Assembly (NCBI RefSeq): GCF_015767275.1
Contig: NZ_JADWMY010000009.1
Location: 1-64,000, forward strand
Reading direction: 5' to 3'
DNA: 64,000 bases
Source: Herbaspirillum sp. AP02
Lineage (GTDB): Bacteria; Pseudomonadota; Gammaproteobacteria; Burkholderiales; Burkholderiaceae_D
The notes under the pieces are model-generated. The model made no database searches and was not told the origin of the DNA. It worked only from the letters and a program-made list of their open reading frames with translations. The position numbers were made by a program, and so were the translations under genes. Within the stretch, counting starts at the first letter, position 1, and every line of letters begins with the position of its first letter. Below, piece by piece: positions 27,430 to 36,108 of this stretch.

Positions 27430-28722
27430 ATGTCGAACGTACCTAATCACGAAGTGCCTTCCTACCTCGTCCCGCACGGCATCGGTCCGTGGGGCGTCTA
27501 CCTCGAGCAGATTGATCGCGTCACGCCCTACCTGGGTTCGCTGGCACGCTGGGTAGAAACCCTGAAGCGCCCCAAGCGCATCCTGGTGGTGGACGTGCCC
27601 ATCGAGCGTGACGACGGCACCATCGCCCACTTTGAAGGTTATCGCGTGCAGCACAACACCTCGCGCGGCCCCGGCAAGGGCGGCGTGCGTTTCCACCAGG
27701 ACGTCACGCTCTCCGAAGTGATGGCGCTGTCGGCCTGGATGACGGTCAAGAACGCCGCCGTGAACGTGCCTTATGGCGGTGCCAAGGGTGGCATCCGCGT
27801 CGATCCCAAGACCCTCTCCCGTGGTGAACTGCAGCGCGTCACGCGTCGCTACACCAGCGAGATCGGCATCATCATCGGCCCCAACAAGGACATCCCGGCG
27901 CCCGACGTCAACACCGATTCGCAGATCATGGCCTGGATGATGGATACCTATTCCATGAACCAGGGCAGCACCTCCTCGGGTGTGGTCACCGGCAAGCCGA
28001 TCTCGCTGGGCGGCAGCCTGGGTCGCCATGAAGCGACCGGTCGCGGTGTATTCGTGGTGGGTTGCGAAGCGGCTGCCAAGCGCGGCATGGACATCAAGGA
28101 TGCCAAGGTCGCGGTGCAAGGTTTCGGCAACGTCGGCGGTATCGCTGCACGTCTGTTTGCCGAGGCCGGCTCCAAGGTCGTGGCGGTGCAGGATCACGTG
28201 ACCACGGTGTTCAATGCCGGTGGACTGGATGTGCCGGCACTGCAGGCCTACGTCGCCAAGAACGGCAGCGTGAAGGGCTTCGAAGGTGCCGACGAGATTG
28301 CCGATCGCGCCCAATTCTGGTCGGTTGACTGCGACATTCTGGTGCCTGCTGCACTGGAACAGCAAATCACCGAAGCCAATGCCAATCACATCAAGGCCAA
28401 GATCATCCTGGAAGGCGCCAACGGCCCGACCACCCCGGCCGCCGATGACATCCTGCGCGACAAGGGCGTGCTGATCGTGCCGGACGTGATCGCCAACGCC
28501 GGTGGCGTGACGGTGAGTTACTTCGAGTGGGTGCAAGATTTCTCCAGCTTCTTCTGGACCGAAGACGAAATCAACCTGCGTCTGACCCGCATCATGCGCG
28601 AAGCCTTTGCCGCCGTCTGGCAACTGGCCGAAGAAAAGAATGTGTCGCTGCGTACCGCAGCCTTCATCGTGGCTTGTACTCGCGTTCTGCAGGCCCGTGA
28701 AATGCGCGGTCTGTACCCGTAA
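27430..28722 (+). CDS. gdhA: glutamate dehydrogenase (Glu/Leu/Phe/Val family)
   Basis: The protein has 430 residues from the ATG at 27430 (AAAGGAGCG upstream). Landmarks are [21 protein letters not shown], the catalytic Lys in [14 protein letters not shown], the PAPDVNT Asp, the Rossmann motif VQGFGNVGG and the [10 protein letters not shown] segment. It interconverts glutamate and 2-oxoglutarate plus ammonia with NAD(P)H. The short 430-residue length is that of the hexameric enzymes common in Burkholderiales. It precedes the glutamate importer genes, which suggests a glutamate-use locus. Confidence 0.93.
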   Translation: MSNVPNHEVPSYLVPHGIGPWGVYLEQIDRVTPYLGSLARWVETLKRPKRILVVDVPIERDDGTIAHFEGYRVQHNTSRGPGKGGVRFHQDVTLSEVMALSAWMTVKNAAVNVPYGGAKGGIRVDPKTLSRGELQRVTRRYTSEIGIIIGPNKDIPAPDVNTDSQIMAWMMDTYSMNQGSTSSGVVTGKPISLGGSLGRHEATGRGVFVVGCEAAAKRGMDIKDAKVAVQGFGNVGGIAARLFAEAGSKVVAVQDHVTTVFNAGGLDVPALQAYVAKNGSVKGFEGADEIADRAQFWSVDCDILVPAALEQQITEANANHIKAKIILEGANGPTTPAADDILRDKGVLIVPDVIANAGGVTVSYFEWVQDFSSFFWTEDEINLRLTRIMREAFAAVWQLAEEKNVSLRTAAFIVACTRVLQAREMRGLYP

Positions 28723-28736
28723 TGCGATAAAAGAAC

Positions 28737-28754
28737 GGTCCGGGCAACCGGACC
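28737..28754. terminator. hairpin just after gdhA
   Basis: GGTCCGG (28737-28743) and CCGGACC (28748-28754) enclose a GCAA loop, 15 bases after the gdhA stop. No T run follows, so it is either a weak terminator or a 3'-end stabilising hairpin. Confidence 0.5.
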
Positions 28755-29577
28755 TGGGCGGCCCAAGACGACTGCATGGAAGATCGTCGGCTGCATGAGC
28801 TCAGCTCTAGGAGGAGACATGGTGGCTGTGCGTACGCGCACCGCAGGCCAGCCAGCCTTGCGGTGCAGGATCATTCTTGACCAACCCGGCATTTGCATGC
28901 CGGGCGCTGCCGCATGTGCGCTCCAGGTTTGCGCTTGTGATGCCAACCCGGTTGCTGGCGGGTCGCATCGTTCGCATTGCCCTCCCACCGCTGCCTCCCT
29001 CCCGCTTCACCCACTTCTCCCCGAACTGCTTCATCGCGCCGCAAGACGCTCCCGCACTGGTATTGCGCCGGTCGCGGGGAAGCGGCGTACGCGTGCGTCA
29101 GACTATGGCGACGGCCTCCCGGCGCACCGTGCAGAGGCATTCACGGATCTTATTTCTGGCATGGATATTGCTGACAGGAACACCGTCGCTGCCGTGACTC
29201 GAAGCGTCCCATATCGCAGTTTCGGGGGCGCGCCAGACGGTTCCAACGCACCGCCTGGGCGCGGACCCCATCATCCGGGTTGTTGCGTATTGCCTGACCC
29301 GGTGGCATATGTCGTACAATGCGCCCGCCGCCTGTTGCGCACGGGTAATTTGTCTGCAGCAGATCCACCGTGGGGGTGGTCTTCGCAAGAAGGCGCCAGG
29401 TGTGGATCAAACAATGCTGGCAAAGATCCTTGTTAGCACACAGAATAGGCAGCACGGCAGAGAACAATAACAGGCTCGTCAATACGGCCGGCCAGCCCGG
29501 TTCCGGGCGCCGCGCAAGCGGTTTCGGAATGGGCCTTTTGATACACTACGTAAAAAATTTTTCCAGGAGGTCACACA
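28755..29577. other. long intergenic region between gdhA and gltI, no convincing gene
   Basis: A forward frame 28819-29436 (205 codons) starts just after a perfect AGGAGG. Its product is rich in Arg, Pro, Gly, Cys and His and resembles no family, so I do not call it a gene. A perfect 8-base-arm hairpin lies at 28885-28904 inside that frame. The right end carries the gltI leader, with AGGAGG immediately before the gltI ATG. Promoter elements for gltI were not clear to me. Confidence 0.5.
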
Positions 29578-30525
29578 ATGAAGTTATTGAAGCTAGCAGG
29601 GGTTTTGGTTGGGGCAAGCGTTCTGATGAGCTCGGTCCACGCTGAAGAGTTCACTGGTCGTCTGAAGAAGATCAAGGACTCCGGTACGTTGACGCTGGGC
29701 GTGCGTGATTCGTCGATTCCTTTCTCGTATCTGGATGACAAGCAGTCTTATCAAGGCTACTCGATCGACCTGTGCCTGAAGGCCGCGACCGCGATCCAGA
29801 AGAAGCTGGGCCTGACCTCGCTGAACATCAAGATGGTTCCGGTGACCTCGGCCACCCGTATCCCCCTGATCGCCAACGGCACCACCGATATTTCCTGCGA
29901 CTCCGCGACCAACAACCAGGAACGCTGGAACCAGGTGGCTTTCTCGATGACCGAATTCGTGACCGCCAACAAGTTCCTGTCCAAGAAGTCGGCCAACCTG
30001 AAGACGCTGGACGACCTGAAGGGCAAGACCGTGGTCTCGACCTCCGGTACTTCCAACCTGAAGCAGATCACCGCGCTGAACGCCGAACGCAACCTGGGCA
30101 TGAACATCCTGGCTGCCAAGGACCACGCCGAAGCCTTCCTGATGGTGGAAACCGGCCGTGCCGCCGCTTTCGTGATGGACGACATCCTGCTGTCCTCGCT
30201 GGCTGCCAACTCCAAGGCGCCCGCCGACTACCAGGTTTCTTCGGAAGCCCTGTCGGTCGAGCCGTATGGCCTGATCCTGCCGAAGGGTGACAACGACTTC
30301 AAGAAGGTCGTCGACGACGCCCTGACCGTGGTCTACAAGGGTGACGACATCAAGAAGATCTACGCGAAGTGGTTCCAGTCGCCGATCCCGCCCAAGGGTG
30401 TCAACCTGAACGTGCCGATGAGCCCGCAACTGCAGGCCGTGATGGCCAAGCCGACCGACTCCTACGATCCGGCCGCCTACGCTGTCGTGCCGGAAGCGCA
30501 GAAGAACATGGGCAAGAAGAAGTAA
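29578..30525 (+). CDS. gltI: glutamate/aspartate ABC transporter periplasmic binding protein
   Basis: The 315-residue protein has a signal peptide (MKLLKLAGVLVG, cleavage near VHA-EE at about residue 22) and the SBP_bac_3 fold of the GltI/AatJ type. It contains LTLGVRDSSIPFSYLDD, YQGYSIDLC, ATRIPLIANGTTDISCDSATN (Arg for the ligand carboxylate) and VVSTSGTSNLKQI. It binds glutamate and aspartate in the periplasm. The AGGAGG before the start predicts high expression, and a strong hairpin after the gene would leave the binding protein in excess over the permeases. Confidence 0.93.
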   Translation: MKLLKLAGVLVGASVLMSSVHAEEFTGRLKKIKDSGTLTLGVRDSSIPFSYLDDKQSYQGYSIDLCLKAATAIQKKLGLTSLNIKMVPVTSATRIPLIANGTTDISCDSATNNQERWNQVAFSMTEFVTANKFLSKKSANLKTLDDLKGKTVVSTSGTSNLKQITALNAERNLGMNILAAKDHAEAFLMVETGRAAAFVMDDILLSSLAANSKAPADYQVSSEALSVEPYGLILPKGDNDFKKVVDDALTVVYKGDDIKKIYAKWFQSPIPPKGVNLNVPMSPQLQAVMAKPTDSYDPAAYAVVPEAQKNMGKKK

Positions 30526-30553
30526 TCGGCTCATTTCCTGGTGCAATCTGACG

Positions 30554-30577
30554 AAACGGGGGCCTGTCCCCCGTTTT
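30554..30577 (+). terminator. terminator/attenuator between gltI and gltJ
   Basis: AAACGGGGG (30554-30562) pairs with CCCCCGTTT (30568-30576), with T and TTT-rich sequence after it. It lies in the 205-base gap between the binding protein and permease genes and probably allows partial read-through. Confidence 0.8.
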
Positions 30578-30730
30578 GTTTAGCCGGTGTCAAAGCGCTT
30601 GCCGCCGGGCAAGGGCTTTTTCCACGTCACCGGACCTGACCGTACAAGAAGCGGTGCGGCATTTGCCTGGTGACCGCGCCCGACAGATAAAACGACTCGA
30701 CACAGACTCGAACCACAGACGAGGCCATTT

Positions 30731-31480
30731 ATGCACTACAACTGGAACTGGGGAATCTTCTGGGAGATGTCTCCCGATGGCATCCCCTATATCGATACGC
30801 TGCTGGCGGGCCTGAAATGGACCCTGGCAACCGCCGCCTGCGCCTGGATCATGGCACTGATCCTGGGCACCATCTTCGGTACCTTGCGTACCACCACCAA
30901 ACCATGGGTCGTGCGCATCGCCAACGGCTATGTGGAACTGTTCCGCAACATTCCGCTGCTGGTGCAGATGTTCCTGTGGTACTTCGTGATGCCGGAACTG
31001 CTGCCTGGCGCCCTCGGCGACTGGATCAAGAGCCTGCCGGATGCCTCCTTCGTGACTGCGACCCTGGCGCTGGGCTTCTTCACCTCTTCCCGCGTGGCGG
31101 TGCAGGTGACCACCGGTATCCAGGCATTGCCGCGCGGCCAGCGCATGGCAGGTGCCGCACTGGGCCTGACCCCGGTGCAGACCTACCGCTACGTGCTGTT
31201 GCCGATGGCCTTCCGCATCATCATCCCGGCGCTGACCAACGAGTTTGCCGCGATCATCAAGAACAGCTCGGTGGCGCTGACCATCGGCCTGGTCGAGCTG
31301 ACTGCCGCGACCTACTCGATGCGTGAGTTCACCTTCCAGACCTTCGAGGCCCTGACCGGTGCCACCATCATCTACCTGATCATTTCCGTCATCGCGCTGT
31401 TCCTCGCGCGTCTGCTGGAGAAGGTCACCGCCGTCCCGGGCTACATCACCGGCGGCAGCACCAGCGCAGGAGGGCATTGA
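30731..31480 (+). CDS. gltJ: glutamate/aspartate ABC transporter permease
   Basis: This 249-residue inner-membrane permease has the HisM-type RNIPLLVQMFLWYFVMPELLP motif (20 or fewer residues of it are the core RNIPLLVQ) and an EAA-like loop, MAGAALGLTPVQTYRYVLLP. About five hydrophobic segments are present. The long GltJ-type N-terminus includes a Trp-rich start (YNWNWGIFW). With gltK it forms the membrane channel. Only 3 bases separate it from gltK. Confidence 0.92.
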   Translation: MHYNWNWGIFWEMSPDGIPYIDTLLAGLKWTLATAACAWIMALILGTIFGTLRTTTKPWVVRIANGYVELFRNIPLLVQMFLWYFVMPELLPGALGDWIKSLPDASFVTATLALGFFTSSRVAVQVTTGIQALPRGQRMAGAALGLTPVQTYRYVLLPMAFRIIIPALTNEFAAIIKNSSVALTIGLVELTAATYSMREFTFQTFEALTGATIIYLIISVIALFLARLLEKVTAVPGYITGGSTSAGGH

Positions 31481-31483
31481 TCC

Positions 31484-32179
31484 ATGTTCAGCAATTTCGA
31501 TTTCGACGTCATCCAGCGTTCCTGGGTCTACCTCTTTACGACCGGCCTGAAGTTCACCCTGATCCTGACCTTCTCGGCCATGCTGGGCGGCATCATCCTG
31601 GGTACGCTGCTGGCGATGATGCGTCTGTCGTCCAACAAGCCGCTGTCGTTCATCGCGACGACCTACGTCAACCTGATCCGCTCCATTCCACTGGTGCTGG
31701 TGATCTTCTGGTTCTACTTCCTGGTGCCCTTCATCGGCGCCTGGATGATTGGTGCCTCCGAGCCTATCCAGGTGGGCGCATTCCAGTCGGCCCTGATCAC
31801 CTTCATCCTGTTCGAAGCCGCGTATTACTGCGAGATCATGCGTTCGGGTATCCAGTCCATTCCGCGTGGCCAGGTGTTCGCCGGGTATGCCATCGGCATG
31901 AACTACTGGCAGATGATGGGTAACGTGGTGCTGCCACAGGCCTTCCGCAACATGACGCCGATCCTGCTGACCCAGACCATCGTGCTGTTCCAGGACGTGT
32001 CGCTGGTCTACGTGCTGGGTTCGGTGCCGGACTTCGTCACCAGCGCTTCCAAGATCGCCCAGCGTGACGGTCGTCTGGTGGAAATGTACCTGTTCGTGGC
32101 CGTGGTCTACTTCGTGCTCAGCTTTGGCCTGTCGACCCTGGTCAAGCGCTACCAGAAGAAGATCGCCATCATCCGCTAA
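31484..32179 (+). CDS. gltK: glutamate/aspartate ABC transporter permease
   Basis: The 231-residue permease has RSIPLVLVIFWFYFLVP, the GltK form of the family motif, and an EAA loop, FAGYAIGMNYWQMMGNVVLP. It has five hydrophobic segments and a short basic C-terminus (KRYQKKIAIIR). It forms the heteromeric channel with gltJ. The spacing within gltJKL implies one transcript. Confidence 0.92.
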   Translation: MFSNFDFDVIQRSWVYLFTTGLKFTLILTFSAMLGGIILGTLLAMMRLSSNKPLSFIATTYVNLIRSIPLVLVIFWFYFLVPFIGAWMIGASEPIQVGAFQSALITFILFEAAYYCEIMRSGIQSIPRGQVFAGYAIGMNYWQMMGNVVLPQAFRNMTPILLTQTIVLFQDVSLVYVLGSVPDFVTSASKIAQRDGRLVEMYLFVAVVYFVLSFGLSTLVKRYQKKIAIIR

Positions 32180-32245
32180 AGCCTATGACGGCCGCCGCCC
32201 AGGGAGGCTGGCGGCCCAGTGAATTCAGAAATCCAGGAGAATCAA

Positions 32246-32974
32246 ATGATCGAACTCAACAATGTCAGCAAGTGGTACGGCAGCTTCCAGGTCCTGACCG
32301 ACTGCTCGACCTCCGTCAAGAAGGGCGACGTGGTGGTGGTGTGCGGCCCGTCCGGTTCCGGCAAGTCCACGCTGATCAAGACCGTCAACGGCCTGGAGCC
32401 GTTCCAGAAAGGCACCATCACCGTCGATGGCGTCTCGGTGGGCGACCCCAAGACCAACCTGTCCAAGCTGCGCGCGCGCATCGGCATGGTGTTCCAGAAC
32501 TTCGAACTGTTCCCGCATCTCTCGATCCGTGAGAACCTGACCATCGGCCAGATCAAGGTGCTGGGTCGTTCCAAGGAAGAGGCCACCGAGAAGGGCCTGA
32601 AGTACCTGGACCGCGTGGGCCTGCTGGCGCACAAGGACAAGTTCCCCGGCCAGCTCTCCGGCGGCCAGCAGCAGCGCGTGGCAATTGCCCGCGCCCTGTC
32701 GATGGACCCGATTGCCATGTTGTTCGACGAACCGACGTCGGCGCTGGACCCGGAAATGATCAATGAAGTGCTGGACGTCATGGTCGGCCTGGCCCAGGAA
32801 GGCATGACCATGATGGTCGTGACCCATGAAATGGGTTTCGCCCGCAAGGTCGCCAACCGCGTCGTCTTCATGGACAAGGGCCTGGTCGTGGAAGACTGCG
32901 CCAAGGACGAGTTTTTCGCGCAGCCGCGTTCGGAACGCGCGCGTGACTTCCTGGCCAAGATCATCACGCACTGA
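32246..32974 (+). CDS. gltL: glutamate/aspartate ABC transporter ATPase
   Basis: The protein has 242 residues from the ATG at 32246, preceded by AGGAGA. A GTG nine codons upstream gives a longer but less likely start. It has Walker A GPSGSGKST, Q-loop GMVFQNFELFPHL, signature LSGGQQQRVAIARALS, Walker B MLFDEPTSALDPE and switch His in VTHEMGFA. It drives glutamate/aspartate import. It is the last gene of the gltIJKL set and is followed by a terminator. Confidence 0.94.
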   Translation: MIELNNVSKWYGSFQVLTDCSTSVKKGDVVVVCGPSGSGKSTLIKTVNGLEPFQKGTITVDGVSVGDPKTNLSKLRARIGMVFQNFELFPHLSIRENLTIGQIKVLGRSKEEATEKGLKYLDRVGLLAHKDKFPGQLSGGQQQRVAIARALSMDPIAMLFDEPTSALDPEMINEVLDVMVGLAQEGMTMMVVTHEMGFARKVANRVVFMDKGLVVEDCAKDEFFAQPRSERARDFLAKIITH

Positions 32975-32998
32975 TCGTCAGCCAGTGACTATCAGGTC

Positions 32999-33030
32999 AA
33001 GGGCCGCTCCGGTAACGGGGCGGCCCTTGT
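32999..33030 (+). terminator. terminator after gltL
   Basis: AAGGGCCGC (32999-33007) pairs with GCGGCCCTT (33020-33028), extended inward by CC/GG after one mismatch. A short T-containing tail follows. It closes the glutamate importer operon. Confidence 0.75.
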
Positions 33031-33187
33031 CGTTTGGGCTACATCAAAAGCGGGTGGCGGCAGGGCGCCCGGCGCGCTTGACGGCTACGGTAGAATGTTG
33101 CCCTTGAAGACATCGCGGCTGGCTCTCCACAGCCCGCATGGCCGGATGCCTCGCCCTACTCCCACTCCAGACCGAGAGATCATTGCA

Positions 33188-34222
33188 ATGAGCAACGTAC
33201 TGACCATCACCCGCCCGGACGATTGGCACCTGCACCTGCGCGACGGCGCCACCATGCGGGATGTGCTGCCGCACACCGCGCGCCAGTTCGCGCGCGCCAT
33301 CGTCATGCCCAACCTGAAGCCGCCGGTAACCACCACCGCCCAGGCCGGTGCCTATCGTGACCGTATTCTGGCTGCGCTGCCGGAAGGCATGGCCTTCGAA
33401 CCGCTGATGGTTCTGTACCTGACCGACAATACTCCGCCGGAAGAAATCCGCCGCGCCAAGGAAAGCGGCTTCGTCAAGGCCGTCAAGCTCTACCCGGCCG
33501 GTGCCACTACCAATTCGGATGCCGGCGTGACCGATCTTTCCAAGTGCTACAAGACCCTGGAAGTGCTGCAGGAAGTCGGCATGCCCTTCCTGGTCCACGG
33601 CGAGGTGACCAATCCCGAGATCGACCTGTTCGACCGCGAAGCGGTGTTCATCGACCGCATCATGAAGCCGCTGCGCCAGGCCATGCCGGAGCTGAAGGTG
33701 GTCTTCGAACACATCACCACCAAGGACGCGGCGGATTACGTGCTGGCCGGCGAAGGGCCGACCGCCGCCACCATCACCGCGCATCATCTGCTGTTCAACC
33801 GCAACGAGATGTTCAAGGGTGGCATTCGCCCGCATTACTACTGTCTGCCGGTGTTGAAGCGTGAGACCCATCGCCAGGCCCTGGTGGCCGCCGCCATCTC
33901 GGGCAACGACAAGTTCTTCCTCGGCACCGACTCGGCCCCGCATGCCAAGGGTGCCAAGGAACATGCCTGTGGCTGTGCCGGCTGCTATACCGCACTGCAT
34001 GCGCTGGAACTGTATGCCCAAGCCTTCGACGCCGCCGGCGCGCTGGACAAGTTCGAGGCCTTCACCAGCTTCAACGGCCCCGACTTCTACAACCTGCCGC
34101 GCAACACCGGCACCGTCACGCTCAAGCGCGAAAGCTGGTCCATTCCGGCCGAGCTGCCGATGGGCGACGCCACGGTGGTGCCGCTGTCGGCCGGCGAACA
34201 GATTAATTGGAAGATGGTCTGA
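33188..34222 (+). CDS. pyrC: dihydroorotase (class II)
   Basis: The 344-residue enzyme of pyrimidine synthesis cyclises carbamoyl-aspartate to dihydroorotate. Zinc-site motifs are [10 protein letters not shown] at the N-terminus (two His), [12 protein letters not shown] with the carboxylated Lys, [14 protein letters not shown] and GTDSAPH with the catalytic Asp. The length and motifs fit the E. coli PyrC type. The ATG at 33188 fits the usual start; the open frame continues upstream without family similarity. It is a single gene between gltL and coq7. Confidence 0.95.
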   Translation: MSNVLTITRPDDWHLHLRDGATMRDVLPHTARQFARAIVMPNLKPPVTTTAQAGAYRDRILAALPEGMAFEPLMVLYLTDNTPPEEIRRAKESGFVKAVKLYPAGATTNSDAGVTDLSKCYKTLEVLQEVGMPFLVHGEVTNPEIDLFDREAVFIDRIMKPLRQAMPELKVVFEHITTKDAADYVLAGEGPTAATITAHHLLFNRNEMFKGGIRPHYYCLPVLKRETHRQALVAAAISGNDKFFLGTDSAPHAKGAKEHACGCAGCYTALHALELYAQAFDAAGALDKFEAFTSFNGPDFYNLPRNTGTVTLKRESWSIPAELPMGDATVVPLSAGEQINWKMV

Positions 34223-34327
34223 CCCCCACAGGCAAACAGCCCAGCTCCTCCGTCCCCGGCCATCGGTCAGCCCGATCTTGGCAAGGATCGCCGGGATGTC
34301 CTCAACAACGAGAGAAAGGCAAGGTGT

Positions 34328-34954
34328 ATGCAATTCGTCGATGAACTGATTACCGATTTCGACAAGGCGCTGCGCGTGATCAATGGCGTGGTGTTCGAGA
34401 GCCGTCCCAACCCGGGGCGCGGCCTGCCGGACGGGGTCATGAACGAGGCCGAGAAGCGCCACGCGGCCGGGCTGATGCGGGTCAACAACGTGGGCGAGGT
34501 GTGTGCCCAGGCGCTGTACGATGCCCAGGGCCGCTTTGCGCAGAAGGAAGATATCAAGAGCGCCTTTGCCCGCGCAGGCATCGAGGAAGAAGACCACCTG
34601 GCCTGGACCGCCGAGCGCCTGCGCGAGCTGGGTTCGCACACCAGCCTGCTCAATCCGCTGTGGTATGGCGGCGCCTACGTGCTGGGCAGTATCGCCGCCC
34701 GGCTCGGGGATGCCCGCAACCTGGGCTTTGTTTCCGAGACCGAGCGCCAGGTCGAGCACCACCTGATGGGCCACCTGGAAAAACTGCCGGCGCAGGACAA
34801 TCGCTCTCGCGCCATCGTCGACCAGATGCGCATCGACGAAATCGAGCATGGCCAGGCGGCGCGTGACCTTGGGGCGGCCGAGATGCCGGCGCCGGTCAAG
34901 GGGCTGATGAAGGCCATGGCCAAGGTGATGACGACCGTGGCCTACCGGATCTGA
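34328..34954 (+). CDS. coq7: 2-polyprenyl-3-methyl-6-methoxy-1,4-benzoquinol hydroxylase
   Basis: This 208-residue di-iron protein carries out the last hydroxylation of ubiquinone synthesis. Two four-helix-bundle iron motifs are visible: EAEKRHAAGLMRVNHVGE-like EKRHAAGLMRVNNVGEVCAQ, EEEDHLAW, ETERQVEHHLMGHL and IDEIEHGQAA. The use of NNVGE rather than NHVGE in the first motif is noted. It acts at the inner membrane. It is followed by a perfect palindromic terminator. Confidence 0.92.
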   Translation: MQFVDELITDFDKALRVINGVVFESRPNPGRGLPDGVMNEAEKRHAAGLMRVNNVGEVCAQALYDAQGRFAQKEDIKSAFARAGIEEEDHLAWTAERLRELGSHTSLLNPLWYGGAYVLGSIAARLGDARNLGFVSETERQVEHHLMGHLEKLPAQDNRSRAIVDQMRIDEIEHGQAARDLGAAEMPAPVKGLMKAMAKVMTTVAYRI

Positions 34955-34974
34955 TCGATGCGGAAAGTGCAGGA

Positions 34975-35006
34975 ATGAAAAAAGCGGCCGCGGCCGCTTT
35001 TTTCAT
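34975..35006. terminator. perfect 32-base palindromic bidirectional terminator
   Basis: The sequence from 34975 to 35006 is a perfect palindrome of two 16-base arms, with a GCGGCCGCGGCCGC core flanked by A6 and T6. It serves the convergent coq7 and OsmC-family genes. Confidence 0.92.
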
Positions 35007-35020
35007 GGCGCTCGTCCGAC

Positions 35021-35479
35021 TTACTGCTGCTGGACGGCTGCCGAGGAGGTATCGGTCAGGTCGTCGATGATCTCGAAGGAATGGGTCATCTCGGCGGTCT
35101 TTTCCAGCATGATCGAGGCCGAGCAATATTTGTCGTGCGATAGCTTGATGGCGCGTTCGACAACATTTGCCTTCAGATTGCGGCCACGTACAGTGAAGTG
35201 GAAATGGATCTTGGTGAAGACCTTGGGGTCGCTGTCGGCGCGTTCGGATTTGAGGGTCACATCGCAGCCGCGCACGTCCTGGCCGCTCTTGCGCAGGATC
35301 ACCACTACGTCGTAGGCAGTGCAGCCACCGGTGCCGGCCAGCACCACTTCCATCGGACGCGGCGCCAGGTTGCGGCCACCGCCATCGGGTGCACCATCCA
35401 TCGTCAACAGGTGGCCCGAGCCGGTTTCAGCCGTAAAGGTCATGCCGGACAAGCCGGTCCAGCGCACTGTGCATTCCAT
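35021..35479 (-). CDS. OsmC/Ohr-family protein
   Basis: The protein has 152 residues from the ATG at 35479; the frame continues upstream without family similarity. It has the OsmC fold with RPMEVVLAGTGGCTAYDVVVIL, where the first redox Cys lies in GGCTAYD, and SHDKYCSASIML with the second Cys. These cytoplasmic proteins reduce organic hydroperoxides or act in related thiol chemistry. It resembles the YhfA branch more than Ohr. It is a single gene. Confidence 0.88.
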   Translation of the reverse strand: MECTVRWTGLSGMTFTAETGSGHLLTMDGAPDGGGRNLAPRPMEVVLAGTGGCTAYDVVVILRKSGQDVRGCDVTLKSERADSDPKVFTKIHFHFTVRGRNLKANVVERAIKLSHDKYCSASIMLEKTAEMTHSFEIIDDLTDTSSAAVQQQ

Positions 35480-35707
35480 CTGTATCGTCCAAATCGGTTG
35501 TGTGAGGCTGGCTATTGTAGCTTTTGATGGCTCCGGCCGCAGCGATGGCACGCCAGGAAGAGGGTGAGGTGAAGATTGGTGATTATTGCGTCGCAGAAAA
35601 TTGTTGAAATATTATTCATTTTCGTACTTTCCTTTAGCGTCCAAATTCCACATTGGGCCCTCTGTGACGCTACTTTCAGACGGTTACAAATAATCTGCAG
35701 ATCCTTA

Positions 35708-35736
35708 TTGCAATGCACAAACCGCTTTGCTATATT
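35708..35736 (+). promoter_or_regulatory. sigma-70 promoter of the candidate small RNA
   Basis: TTGCAA (35708-35713) and TATATT (35731-35736) are spaced by exactly 17 bases, in an A/T-rich stretch that contrasts with the surrounding GC-rich DNA. Initiation would be at about 35743. Confidence 0.65.
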
Positions 35737-35742
35737 GAATTC

Positions 35743-35833
35743 AACGGAAGTTTTTGCAGCACGTAACGATGTCTCCTCCACTCTCCTCATTGGTGTGGAT
35801 TAAACCCGGAACCACAGTGTCCGGGTTTTTTTT
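35743..35833 (+). ncRNA. candidate small RNA with CU-rich anti-Shine-Dalgarno segment
   Basis: A transcript from the promoter at 35708-35736 would run about 90 bases to an intrinsic terminator (35802-35832). No protein gene on this strand lies upstream of that terminator within the gap. Between promoter and terminator is TCTCCTCCACTCTCCTC (about 35770-35786), which can pair with AGGAGG-type ribosome-binding sites. Small ORFs overlapping the area (35576-35803, 35754-35954) run through the promoter or terminator and look spurious. Identity with a known betaproteobacterial small RNA family could not be tested here. Confidence 0.6.
35802..35833 (+). terminator. intrinsic terminator of the candidate small RNA
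   Basis: AAACCCGGA (35802-35810) pairs with TCCGGGTTT (35820-35828), followed by a run of T to about 35833. The stop lies about 275 bases before rplM and has no protein gene before it on the same strand. Confidence 0.85.
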
Positions 35834-35936
35834 GTCCTTTTTCCTGCGGTGCCGGGCGGAAGTTGTGCCACAGGCAACGAATCTTCCGCCAGCTCGCTCC
35901 CCGTCCGACTTTCCCGCCACAAAACCCCGAAACCTT

Positions 35937-35966
35937 TTGACGCTAAGTCCTTGAAAAGGCTATACT
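35937..35966 (+). promoter_or_regulatory. strong sigma-70 promoter of rplM-rpsI
   Basis: TTGACG (35937-35942) and TATACT (35961-35966) are separated by 18 bases. Initiation at about 35973 gives a leader of roughly 136 bases before rplM. Confidence 0.75.
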
Positions 35967-35975
35967 TGCGGGCTT

Positions 35976-36056
35976 TCCCATGCGCTCGGGAAGATAAAAG
36001 GATGAGTCCGCGAAGCGAAACACCCAGGCCGGCCCCGGCATCACAGGCTGGCCCGC
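35976..36056 (+). promoter_or_regulatory. structured 5' leader of rplM, possible r-protein autoregulatory site
   Basis: The leader can form a short hairpin (TTCCC with GGGAA at about 35978-35995) and a GC-rich one (GGCCGGCC at 36027-36034 with GGCTGGCC at 36046-36053, one G-U pair). In E. coli, L13 represses its own rplM-rpsI mRNA. A comparable role here is inferred from position and structure only. Confidence 0.4.
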
Positions 36057-36108
36057 ATGACCGGAACCGCCACTTTGAGCGTTTATACATTGATAGAGAA
36101 AGTCAAAC

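Noticed and set aside
28819-29436. Open frame of 205 codons with a perfect AGGAGG before its ATG
   Set aside because: Not called as a gene because the product is Arg/Pro/Gly/Cys-rich with no family resemblance; kept as a finding about the gap instead.
35576-35803. Small forward ORF (75 codons) overlapping the small RNA promoter
   Set aside because: No ribosome-binding site, and the promoter and start of the small RNA lie inside it; composition is not protein-like for this genome.
35998-36022. Hammerhead-ribozyme-like string (GATGAG ... CGAAAC) in the rplM leader
   Set aside because: The invariant C and T before GATGA are replaced by A and G, and stem II would not pair, so the core is not functional; likely coincidence.
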